64,000 nucleotides of DNA, taken from assembly GCA_013215295.1 (NCBI GenBank), contig JABSOZ010000010.1, positions 1 through 64,000 of the forward strand, written 5' to 3'. Positions 10,760-19,856 of the stretch are shown here, one piece after another. The DNA comes from Colwellia sp. (lineage in GTDB: Bacteria; Pseudomonadota; Gammaproteobacteria; Enterobacterales; Alteromonadaceae). Made by a program: the position numbers and the translations under genes. How positions within the stretch are numbered: the stretch's first letter is position 1; every line of letters starts with the position of its first letter. The notes below the pieces were generated by a model. It was not told the origin of the DNA. It ran no database searches and saw only the letters and a program-made list of their open reading frames with translations.

Positions 10760-12139
10760 ATGAAAATAATTATTATTGGTGCAGGACAAGTGGGCGGAAC
10801 ATTAGCCGAGAACCTTGTAGGTGAACGTAACGATATCACTATAATTGATACCAACGCAGAAACGTTACATGAACTACAAGATAAAATGGACTTGCAAGTT
10901 GTTGTTGGTAACGGATCACACCCCGATATATTAAAGCAAGCAGGAGCTGAAGATGCAGAGTTAGTCATTGCGGTAAGCAGTGATGACGCAACGAATATGC
11001 TCGCCTGCCAAATTTGTTATACGCTATTTAATACGGCAAATAAAATAGCGCGGATCCGTTCATCACATATATTGCGCTATCAAGAACAATTATTTCAATC
11101 AAAAAACATTCCTGTAGATCACGTTATTGCACCGGAACAATTAGTTACCCGTGATATTGCACGTTTAATTGATTACCCAGGAGCATTACAAGTATTAGAG
11201 TTTGCACAAGGAAAGGTCAGCTTAGTCGCCGTAAAAGCTTATTATGGCGGTTTATTAGTAGGTCATGCCCTTTCAACTTTACGTGAACATATTCCTAATG
11301 TAGACACGCGTGTTGCCGCAATTTATCGTAACGGCAAACCCATTCGCCCTCTTGGCACTACAGTTATTGAAGCAGATGACGAAGTGTTTTTCATTGCAGC
11401 TACCATTCATATTCGAACAGTAATGAATGAATTACAAAAGCTCGAAGCACCTTACAAAAGAATCATGATTGCAGGCGGTGGTAACATAGGTGCCGGCCTA
11501 GCGAAAATATTAGAAAAAAATCACCAAGTTAAACTTATTGAACGTTCCCCAAAACGTGCTGAACATTTAGCATCAGAATTAAATGATACCTTAGTTTTTA
11601 CCGGTGATTCTTCTGATCAAGAACTATTACTTGAAGAACATATTGACCAATTTGATGTTTTTATTGCCGTCACCAATGATGATGAAGCGAATATCATGTC
11701 ATCACTGCTCGCGAAACGCTTAGGCGTACGTAAAGCCATGGTGCTTATTCAACGCAGTGCCTACATAGATTTAGTACATGGCAGCGAAATTGATATTGCC
11801 GTATCACCTCAACATGCCACTATTTCAGCCTTATTAACTCATGTACGTCGTGGTAGCATTGATAACGTATATAGTTTACGTGGCGGTGCTGCAGAAGCTA
11901 TTGAGATTATTGCTAAAGGCGATGAAAAATCGTCTAAGGTGGTGGGTAAAACAATCCAGTCAATTAAATTACCTCCAGGTACAACCATAGGCGCAATCGT
12001 TCGACAAGAAGAAGTATTAATTGCGCACTCTAACACTACAATCAAGTCAGAAGATCACGTCATTCTTTTCTTAGTGAATAAGCGTTATATTTATGATGTA
12101 GAGAAACTGTTTCATGTAGATGCGCTGAATTTTTATTAA
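10760..12139 (+). CDS. trkA: Trk potassium uptake system, NAD-binding regulatory subunit TrkA
   Basis: A peripheral cytoplasmic protein that gates the TrkH potassium channel. The 459 residues contain two RCK units. The first Rossmann fold begins [17 protein letters not shown] at residue 2, with Asp after it for NAD ribose binding; the second begins [18 protein letters not shown] near residue 235. Each is followed by a TrkA-C domain. It closes the def operon and converges with trkH, the membrane partner, across a shared bidirectional terminator, so the two subunits are neighbours but separately transcribed. Confidence 0.97.
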   Translation: MKIIIIGAGQVGGTLAENLVGERNDITIIDTNAETLHELQDKMDLQVVVGNGSHPDILKQAGAEDAELVIAVSSDDATNMLACQICYTLFNTANKIARIRSSHILRYQEQLFQSKNIPVDHVIAPEQLVTRDIARLIDYPGALQVLEFAQGKVSLVAVKAYYGGLLVGHALSTLREHIPNVDTRVAAIYRNGKPIRPLGTTVIEADDEVFFIAATIHIRTVMNELQKLEAPYKRIMIAGGGNIGAGLAKILEKNHQVKLIERSPKRAEHLASELNDTLVFTGDSSDQELLLEEHIDQFDVFIAVTNDDEANIMSSLLAKRLGVRKAMVLIQRSAYIDLVHGSEIDIAVSPQHATISALLTHVRRGSIDNVYSLRGGAAEAIEIIAKGDEKSSKVVGKTIQSIKLPPGTTIGAIVRQEEVLIAHSNTTIKSEDHVILFLVNKRYIYDVEKLFHVDALNFY

Positions 12140-12158
12140 AAACAACTAGAGTCAATTC

Positions 12159-12187
12159 AAAAAAACCCAGAAATATCTGGGTTTTTT
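12159..12187. terminator. Bidirectional terminator between trkA and trkH
   Basis: CCCAGA (12166-12171), loop AATA, TCTGGG (12176-12181), flanked by seven A on the left and six T on the right. The symmetry lets it end both the forward trkA and the reverse trkH transcript. Confidence 0.9.
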
Positions 12188-12216
12188 ATTATCTATTTAA
12201 TGATAGAAAATTTAAC

Positions 12217-13668
12217 TTAAGAGCGCCAAAAAGCAGGTGTGAATAACACCAATAAAGTGAATATCTCTAAACGACCAAACAGCATAGCTACTATTAATAC
12301 CCATTTACTGAAATCAGTAATATCGGCAAAATTTGCAGCAACAGCTCCTAAGCCTGGACCTAAGTTATTTAAACAAGCCGCAACAGCGGTAAAAGCCGTT
12401 AAGTCATCCATACCTGTAGCAAGAAGCAACAACATACAAATAATGAAAACCGCGGCATAAGCTGAGAAAAAACCCCATATAGCTTCAACGACACGATCAG
12501 GTAAAGCTTTACGACCTAACTTTATAGTAAACACCGCTCTGGGGTGAACGAGTCGATTTAATTCTCGCAATCCTTGTAAATACAAAAGTACAACTCGCAC
12601 AACTTTCATGCCACCGCCAGTACTTCCCGCACAGCCCCCTATAAAACTTGCAAATATTAATAACATAGGCAGTAATGTTGGCCAATCTGCAAAGCTTGTG
12701 GTGGCAAAACCTGCAGTTGTACTAATTGAAACAGACTGAAACAGAGCTTGATCAAAGGCTTCGAAGCCATCTTCGTAAGTGCCTGTTGCTAACAAAACAA
12801 CCAAACACACTAACATTAAGACAAACTGTATTGCAATAAAGACTTTAAATTCAGGATCATAAAAATAACTTCTTAATGATTTACTGTGCAGTACAGCAAA
12901 GTGAAGTGCAAAATTAACACCTGCGATTAATAAGAAAAACACACAAACAAAGTTAATTGCTGGGCTATTAAAATACCCCATACTCTCGGTATGTGTCGAA
13001 TAACCACCAATAGCAATAGTAGAGAAAGCATGACAAATAGCATCAAAAGCAGACATACCTGCTACCCAATAACTCACTGCACAAGCAATGGTTAAAGATA
13101 GGTAGATGTACCACAAGTGTTTAGCCGTATCTGCAATACGCGGTGTCATTTTTGAATCTTTTACCGGACCGGGTGTTTCAGCCCGATAAAGTTGCATGCC
13201 ACCAATGCCTAACATAGGTAAAACAGCTACCGCTAAAACGATTATCCCCATACCACCCAACCATTGTAATTGCTGGCGATACCAAAGTACGGAGTGAGGC
13301 AAACCATCAATTTCTTTAAGAATTGTGGCACCTGTAGTGGTTAAGCCAGAAAATGACTCAAAAAAAGCATCTGCTATAGATAAATTAGGGAATTCAAGCA
13401 ATAAAAGCGGAACCGCTGAGAAACTTGCCAGTACAACCCAAAACAACACAACAATTAGAAAGCCCTCACGCGCACGTAAGTCACTTTTTTCATTTCTAAA
13501 AGGATACCAAGCAAGTAAACCTGCACATAAACAAAATAGAAAGGCAGTAAGAAAGGAAACACCACCACCATCACGGTAAAGTAGTGCAATTAAAGCAGGT
13601 GGCAGCATAGTGACACTAAGTAAAGCCACCAACAAACCAAGAATTCGAATGATATTTTTTATTTGCAC
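12217..13668 (-). CDS. trkH: Trk potassium uptake channel subunit TrkH
   Basis: Inner-membrane K+ channel of 483 residues with about ten hydrophobic segments and four pore loops. The filter-like motifs are TTGATIL near residue 113, AIGGYSTH near 220, STTAGFATT near 315 and NNLGPGLG near 437, each with the central Gly. It works with TrkA, which lies in convergent orientation just beyond the terminator. The start is GTG with no strong ribosome binding site; the sequence MQIKNIIRILG fits the family N-terminus. Confidence 0.96.
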   Translation of the reverse strand: MQIKNIIRILGLLVALLSVTMLPPALIALLYRDGGGVSFLTAFLFCLCAGLLAWYPFRNEKSDLRAREGFLIVVLFWVVLASFSAVPLLLLEFPNLSIADAFFESFSGLTTTGATILKEIDGLPHSVLWYRQQLQWLGGMGIIVLAVAVLPMLGIGGMQLYRAETPGPVKDSKMTPRIADTAKHLWYIYLSLTIACAVSYWVAGMSAFDAICHAFSTIAIGGYSTHTESMGYFNSPAINFVCVFFLLIAGVNFALHFAVLHSKSLRSYFYDPEFKVFIAIQFVLMLVCLVVLLATGTYEDGFEAFDQALFQSVSISTTAGFATTSFADWPTLLPMLLIFASFIGGCAGSTGGGMKVVRVVLLYLQGLRELNRLVHPRAVFTIKLGRKALPDRVVEAIWGFFSAYAAVFIICMLLLLATGMDDLTAFTAVAACLNNLGPGLGAVAANFADITDFSKWVLIVAMLFGRLEIFTLLVLFTPAFWRS

Positions 13669-13774
13669 GAGTTAATTTTTATTATTAAGTAAAGTCATCG
13701 ACTACATGTTTTTTGATGATAAAGCATAAAGATAAACACTGCGACTTTAAATCACGTATTTCGTCTTAATTTAT

Positions 13775-14134
13775 TCAGCTTACACGTTTGTTATATGATT
13801 CACGTTCCATATCAACTATTTCAACGCTGATTGAAACTGATTTAATTGCAAACGACTTAAGCTGACTTAACACTAATTCAGATAATTTTTGTCTTTGCGC
13901 TAAATTACGACCAGACAGAATTTTACAGCAGACATGAATAAACCTTTGTTGATGCTTTTTATCTTCACTTTCGCTGCCTGCATAAAAATAGGTGAAAGGT
14001 GTTGCTCTTACTTTAATATCATTCGATGAAAATAATGAAGACTTAACCGCTCCTGAAAAAACGGCAGACATAACGTCTTGAATATCTAATTCTTGAGTAA
14101 GATCTTCTGAATATTCGATTATACAGTGCGGCAT
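13775..14134 (-). CDS. 5-carboxymethyl-2-hydroxymuconate delta-isomerase (CHMI) family protein
   Basis: A 119-residue tautomerase-superfamily protein that opens MPHCIIEYS, so the catalytic Pro would be exposed after Met removal. The later KILSGRNLAQRQKLSELV stretch matches E. coli HpaF. HpaF acts in homoprotocatechuate breakdown, but no other gene of that pathway is nearby, so the true substrate is uncertain. It lies between trkH and yigZ, which are adjacent in E. coli, 29 bases from yigZ and on the same strand, and is probably cotranscribed with yigZ. Confidence 0.85.
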   Translation of the reverse strand: MPHCIIEYSEDLTQELDIQDVMSAVFSGAVKSSLFSSNDIKVRATPFTYFYAGSESEDKKHQQRFIHVCCKILSGRNLAQRQKLSELVLSQLKSFAIKSVSISVEIVDMERESYNKRVS

Positions 14135-14163
14135 CCAAGTGTCCTTTTATATGATGTTATGCG

Positions 14164-14778
14164 TTAGTCAATAGACCTAAGGTTCAATAATCCTGCAGAA
14201 AGTGTTTGCAGTTGCTGTTTAACTTTTGGTAATTGCTCTTCAGGCAAAGCGATAATCAATTCTACTTGCCCCGTAAAGTCTTGCTGAATAATTTCACCTT
14301 TAGCTTGTTCAACAAAATACAACACATCGTTTATTTGCCCGTAATCACACGTTAATTGTTTTTCTACCATAGGAACTTTAATGCTTGTTCCGAGTAATAA
14401 TAGCGCTTGACGAACACTGCCACCATAAGCTCGTTGTAATCCGCCAGTACCAAGCTTAGTCCCGCCAAAATAGCGCACAACTATTGCACATAGTTCACCT
14501 ACATCGCCTCCTTGTAAAACGGCCAACATGGGACGCCCTGCTGTACCAGAAGGCTCCCCATCATCAGAAGAACCATAACCTTGGCTATCATCTGGTCTTC
14601 CTGTGAGAAACGCAGAACAATGATGACTAGCTTGAGGATGTAATTTTCGACTCTGAGTTAACTGCTCTTTAGCCTCTTCATGGCTTGAACAAGGGGAAAT
14701 ATAACAAATAAAACGACTACGGCTAACGATTGTTTCATCAACAATACTGTTAGCCGCTACTTTGTAAGGTTTGTTCAT
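14164..14778 (-). CDS. yigZ: YigZ/IMPACT family protein
   Basis: 204 residues. The N-terminal UPF0029/IMPACT domain carries the signature AFLTGRPDDSQGYGSSDDGEPSGTAG region near residue 57-82 and VVRYFGGTKLGTGGL near 102-116. The C-terminal domain (about 135-195) has the ferredoxin-like fold of the family. The bacterial function is unknown; the eukaryotic homologue IMPACT modulates Gcn2. It follows pepQ (34-base gap) on the same strand, as in E. coli. Confidence 0.93.
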   Translation of the reverse strand: MNKPYKVAANSIVDETIVSRSRFICYISPCSSHEEAKEQLTQSRKLHPQASHHCSAFLTGRPDDSQGYGSSDDGEPSGTAGRPMLAVLQGGDVGELCAIVVRYFGGTKLGTGGLQRAYGGSVRQALLLLGTSIKVPMVEKQLTCDYGQINDVLYFVEQAKGEIIQQDFTGQVELIIALPEEQLPKVKQQLQTLSAGLLNLRSID

Positions 14779-14811
14779 AAAGTTTAACGTCTGAGTATAA
14801 AGTCTTAAGGT

Positions 14812-16134
<1,323 letters not shown>

Positions 16135-16169
16135 TCACTACTCTGAAATTTTTCCAACATCATATCACA

Positions 16170-16485
16170 ATATACCCGTTCCACCTCAAGATACAAATTT
16201 CAGCAAGTCGAGAAAGGGTTAGCTACAAGGCATTGATTGACGAGAATAGTTATTCTGTTGTCGAAATCAATAACGTAGGAGATGACCCTTTATCGGCTTG
16301 CCCGTAGGGCGCTAAGGGTGAAAATAGTCCTGTGTTGCTCTACTTGATAAGGTTAGCACAGGGGTGTGGGTCATTAGGGTAACGCAGGACGCAGTTGCCG
16401 AGAATAACCATTATCTTCATAGTGCGCCTTGATCTAATTTCCTAGCTTAGCTCTGAAACTGCATATTGAGGTGGAACGGGTATAT
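16170..16485. repeat. 316-bp fold-back (MITE-like) element with perfect 20-bp terminal inverted repeats
   Basis: The left end, ATATACCCGTTCCACCTCAA (16170-16189), is exactly repeated in reverse complement at 16466-16485. Inside is a long imperfect hairpin, about 16203-16300. CAAGTCGAGAAAGGGT pairs with ACCCTTTATCGGCTTG, and at the centre ATTGATT-GAC-AGAATA (from 16232) pairs with TATTCT-GTC-AATCAAT (to 16271). No reading frame for a transposase is present, so any movement would need help from elsewhere. No clear target duplication is visible. It fills nearly the whole slt-pepQ gap, ending 38 bases before the pepQ start. I see no second copy in this window. Confidence 0.8.
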
Positions 16486-16499
16486 AAATAAATGTTAAT

Positions 16500-18419
16500 T
16501 TACTGACCAATACTCATCTTTGATATTTGGTCAAAAAGTGATTTATTCTGCCCTACTTTCAATTGGTAAATTTCTTGATAAGCCAATACGCTTTTGACAT
16601 ATTCACGTGTTTCTTTATAAGGAATAGTTTCAATCCAAATATCGGCAGGCATTGACTTTAAACCTTTAAGCCAACTCTTAACTCGATAAGGTCCTGCATT
16701 ATAAGCCGCTGTAGCTAATACTTGATTACCCTTATGTCGATCAAGTAAGCGTTTTAAATACTGGGTACCTAGTTTTATATTCTCATTTGCGTTCATTAAA
16801 AACTTATTAGTCACATTACGTTTGTGAAGTTGTTTAGCGGTTGCTGGCATAACTTGCATTAAACCTTTAGCACCTGCTGGCGAGTTAGCATCTGCCATAA
16901 ATGAACTCTCTCTTCGTGCAATTGCAAATGCCCATGCAGGATTTATTTTGTAATTACTTGATGAATGAGTAATTTCGTCTTCGAAAGCTAATGGAAAACG
17001 CAAATCTACATCATTTAAATACCCTACTTTAGATAATGTAAATATTGCGCGGTCAAACCATTTTGCTTCATAAGCAATTCTTGATGCCACAAGTTTTTCT
17101 CGGTCATTTAATTGTGACAGCCAATAATTCCATTCTCGTCTTGCACTATGAAAACGTCCAATATGAAAAAATTCAAACGCTCTTTTCGCTGCTGGATTTT
17201 TCAACAGATCCATTTTTTCTGTATTTGTAATTTCTAAAGGTATATTTTGAAGGTTTACATTTTGTTGTATTGTACTTGCTGCGAGGAAACCATAATAATG
17301 ACGTTTATCCGCTAACTTACTCAATACTTCATGTCCTAAAACTTTATCACCTGTTGCTAATAAGCTACGGCCATACCAATACTGCCATTGATTATTTTCA
17401 TGTAACTTTTTTGGTAATGCAATTAGACTCTTTTTTATTTCTGGCCAATTTTGTCCTCTCAGTAAATCAGCCATTCGCCATTGCACTATATTCTTAGACT
17501 GTAGGTTTTCATCAACTTTAGCTAACCATTCTTTTGAATTTTTATGATCTTTACTGGCTAATGCAATAGCGAATTTCAAAACAATTTGTTGCAGCTGTGA
17601 TTCAGTAAACGGTAGTACTTTTATAGCTTTACTGTATGTTTTCAATGCTTTTTTAGGGTCACGCCAAATCAAACGTTTTAATCCATAAGCCGCTATAGTC
17701 GCTTCTTTAGCTGACTTTTGTGGAAAACGATTCATCTTACTAATATAAGCAGGATCGCGGCGTACTTTATGCCACAATTTCCCTAAATATCTTTCTTTCT
17801 CTGGGAGTAATTTTGTTAAATAGGGGATAAGCGTATGTTTACCGCCATCCGCTGCTAAAGCTATTCGTTTCCATATAACGTCTTTTGTTCTATAACCTGC
17901 TTTTTGCCAACGGCTAAATAATGGATCACACACCTTAGGTTGCGACTTACCTACTAGCCATAATGATGTTAATTTGGGCAAAACTCTAGATTCTGCAACA
18001 CCTGATTTTAATTGATACTGATAATATTGACAGGTCAATTCTACATTTGATGTCGAGATGAAAAAATTTTGAAACAATATCTGTTGATTCCGTTTAGCTA
18101 AGTATTTTAACCATTTTTTGCGTAACGGCCAATCAAGCGGTGACCCTTGATACTTTTGAAGAAATTGACTAATTTCCTCTGCATATGACAATTTCATCCC
18201 ATAGATTAGTCGTTGCTGATCTAAATAAGGCTGTAACGGGTAATAATTTAATTGTTGATAAAGGGTTTGATACCTTGCCGTATTATGTTGCCAAATTTGT
18301 TTTTCGGCTTGTTGGAAAATTTTGCGGAATGATGTTTGATTAGCAATGGTTGATGTACTGATTAAACAGGTGATGAATATTGAGAAAAACCATATTAATG
18401 GAGAACGTAAACGAGACAT
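16500..18419 (-). CDS. slt: Soluble lytic murein transglycosylase (Slt70 type)
   Basis: Cleaves peptidoglycan between MurNAc and GlcNAc with formation of 1,6-anhydroMurNAc. The 639-residue protein has a signal peptide (about 1-26). A long superhelical region (about 30-450) forms the ring-shaped body, and a C-terminal goose-lysozyme-like SLT domain begins near residue 480. The catalytic Glu lies in AIARRESSFMADANSPAGAKGLMQVMPATA, here cited by position near residue 503. AAYNAGPYRVKSWL is near 574. Length and domain order match E. coli Slt70. It diverges from the SPOR-domain gene at 18629. Confidence 0.94.
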   Translation of the reverse strand: MSRLRSPLIWFFSIFITCLISTSTIANQTSFRKIFQQAEKQIWQHNTARYQTLYQQLNYYPLQPYLDQQRLIYGMKLSYAEEISQFLQKYQGSPLDWPLRKKWLKYLAKRNQQILFQNFFISTSNVELTCQYYQYQLKSGVAESRVLPKLTSLWLVGKSQPKVCDPLFSRWQKAGYRTKDVIWKRIALAADGGKHTLIPYLTKLLPEKERYLGKLWHKVRRDPAYISKMNRFPQKSAKEATIAAYGLKRLIWRDPKKALKTYSKAIKVLPFTESQLQQIVLKFAIALASKDHKNSKEWLAKVDENLQSKNIVQWRMADLLRGQNWPEIKKSLIALPKKLHENNQWQYWYGRSLLATGDKVLGHEVLSKLADKRHYYGFLAASTIQQNVNLQNIPLEITNTEKMDLLKNPAAKRAFEFFHIGRFHSARREWNYWLSQLNDREKLVASRIAYEAKWFDRAIFTLSKVGYLNDVDLRFPLAFEDEITHSSSNYKINPAWAFAIARRESSFMADANSPAGAKGLMQVMPATAKQLHKRNVTNKFLMNANENIKLGTQYLKRLLDRHKGNQVLATAAYNAGPYRVKSWLKGLKSMPADIWIETIPYKETREYVKSVLAYQEIYQLKVGQNKSLFDQISKMSIGQ

Positions 18420-18575
18420 ACTGTTACCTTACTTAGATGAGAACTTAATGCTTTTGGAAATTTATCTATTTATCAAACCATCTTAATTTTTCACGCATTG
18501 CCTAACAAAGCAAGTGAAATCAAAGTTTCTATAACTGTTTATATAAAAAATAAACACTTCTTATATTTAGGTTAC

Positions 18576-18590
18576 ATTTCGTCACGAAAT
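18576..18590. promoter_or_regulatory. Perfect 7-bp palindrome between slt and the SPOR-domain gene
   Basis: ATTTCGT and ACGAAAT flank a single C. It lies 39 bases before the ATG at 18629, where an operator for that gene, or for the divergent slt, could be. No regulator is assigned; the match could be chance in AT-rich DNA. The rest of 18420-18628 shows nothing recognisable. Confidence 0.3.
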
Positions 18591-18628
18591 TGATAATATT
18601 TGTGTGATATTTTATCTAGTAATTACTT

Positions 18629-19474
18629 ATGCGCACTCTGTCGACTTTATTATTATTGGTTCTTTTTAATCCTTTTCACGTTTGTGCAACTGAACATACT
18701 GTTGGATCACAAACAAATTATAATGCTGAACAAGATGCTAATATTGGTTATGGTATATTCTATCAGTACAAATTTTTAGAAAATATTGAGTTAGAATTTA
18801 AATATAGTCAAAGTGGGGAGTTAAAAGTAGTTGCTGATGAAAAGTTAATTTTCGGTGATTACCATAGTTTTTCTTCAGGTATTAATTTTATCAAGCAACG
18901 GAGCCCTAAATTATCTTTAAAGGTAGGTTTTGGATTAAATACCGTAACTTCCTCATCAAATAATTCTCTTGTTGAAGAAAACAGCATTGCGCCATACTTT
19001 CAAATATTAACAAATTATAAAATGAATGAAAGTTTATCTTTAACGTTAGGGCATAACACTCTATTTCATAACGATGCTATTGATACAAATCATTCCTTAT
19101 TTATTTCTGTTAACTGGTTATTTGGTGCAACAGTAAATAGGTCTCTAATAAAATCTGCCGATGTGGTCCGCCCTATAGCCGTTAACCCAATCTTTACTCC
19201 TATAAAAACACCTTCAACGAGTAATATTATTGAAATAACTCCCCAATATATTCCTCAGTGGTATGTCCAAATTGGCGCTTATGAAAAATATATAAATGCT
19301 CAACATATGAATTCAGTCTTGTTAAAGAATCATTCATTAGTTTTATCCATACAATTACATAACGAACTTTACCGTGTATTGAGTCATGCTTTTTCTGACA
19401 AAAGAAACGCCGAGCAATACTTGGACTATTTACAGTCAAACTTTGAAATTACCGGTTTCGTAAATAAATTTTAG
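18629..19474 (+). CDS. Outer-membrane beta-barrel protein with C-terminal SPOR domain
   Basis: 281 residues. A signal peptide (about 1-20) precedes about 150 residues of alternating strands with aromatic girdle residues, like a small eight-stranded OmpA-type barrel (about 25-168, ending FISVNWLFG). A linker rich in Ile, Thr and Pro (about 170-205) leads to a C-terminal SPOR-like domain (about 209-281): WYVQIGAYEKYINAQHM, then LYRVLSHAFSDKRNAEQYL. SPOR domains bind peptide-free septal glycan. Together they would tie the outer membrane to the division-site wall. It sits beside slt, an enzyme that trims glycan. I do not know a named homologue; domain calls are by eye. Confidence 0.7.
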   Translation: MRTLSTLLLLVLFNPFHVCATEHTVGSQTNYNAEQDANIGYGIFYQYKFLENIELEFKYSQSGELKVVADEKLIFGDYHSFSSGINFIKQRSPKLSLKVGFGLNTVTSSSNNSLVEENSIAPYFQILTNYKMNESLSLTLGHNTLFHNDAIDTNHSLFISVNWLFGATVNRSLIKSADVVRPIAVNPIFTPIKTPSTSNIIEITPQYIPQWYVQIGAYEKYINAQHMNSVLLKNHSLVLSIQLHNELYRVLSHAFSDKRNAEQYLDYLQSNFEITGFVNKF

Positions 19475-19542
19475 TGCTGATATCCAGTTTTAGTTTTTTT
19501 TGCTAAAATTACCTACTTTATTACCCTGCTGATTTAGTGACT

Positions 19543-19803
19543 ATGAATAACAGCTCAGAAGATATTTTCAAAAATGCCGACCATGTTCTTAATGCTGTTG
19601 GCCTACGTTGTCCAGAACCCGTAATGATGGTGCGTAAATCTATACGTAAAATGGCTGAGCAAGAAACGTTACTTATTGAAGCTGATGATTCTTCAACTAC
19701 CCGTGATATTCCGAGTTTCTGTCGGTTTATGGAGCACCAACTTATCGCTCAACAAACAGAACGAAAACCTTTTCTTTATTTGATCAAAAAAGGGAAAGCA
19801 TAA
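19543..19803 (+). CDS. tusA: Sulfur carrier protein TusA
   Basis: TusA receives persulfide sulfur from IscS and passes it toward 2-thiouridine synthesis in tRNA. The 86-residue protein has the signature [12 protein letters not shown] with the sulfur-carrying Cys near residue 20, and the conserved [18 protein letters not shown] block. I prefer ATG 19543 by comparison with E. coli (81 residues); an in-frame GTG at 19537 would add two. The terminator hairpin overlaps its last codons. Confidence 0.95.
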   Translation: MNNSSEDIFKNADHVLNAVGLRCPEPVMMVRKSIRKMAEQETLLIEADDSSTTRDIPSFCRFMEHQLIAQQTERKPFLYLIKKGKA

Positions 19804-19818
19804 AGCCTTCCCTTTTTT
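19786..19818. terminator. Bidirectional terminator between tusA and glyS
   Basis: AAAAAAGGGAA with GC pairs with GC and TTCCCTTTTTT around a short loop that includes the tusA stop codon. A-run and T-run on opposite sides suit both converging transcripts. Confidence 0.85.
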
Positions 19819-19856
19819 GTTAGCCCTAAGAGCTAACCTATATCTTTAACTTGTAA

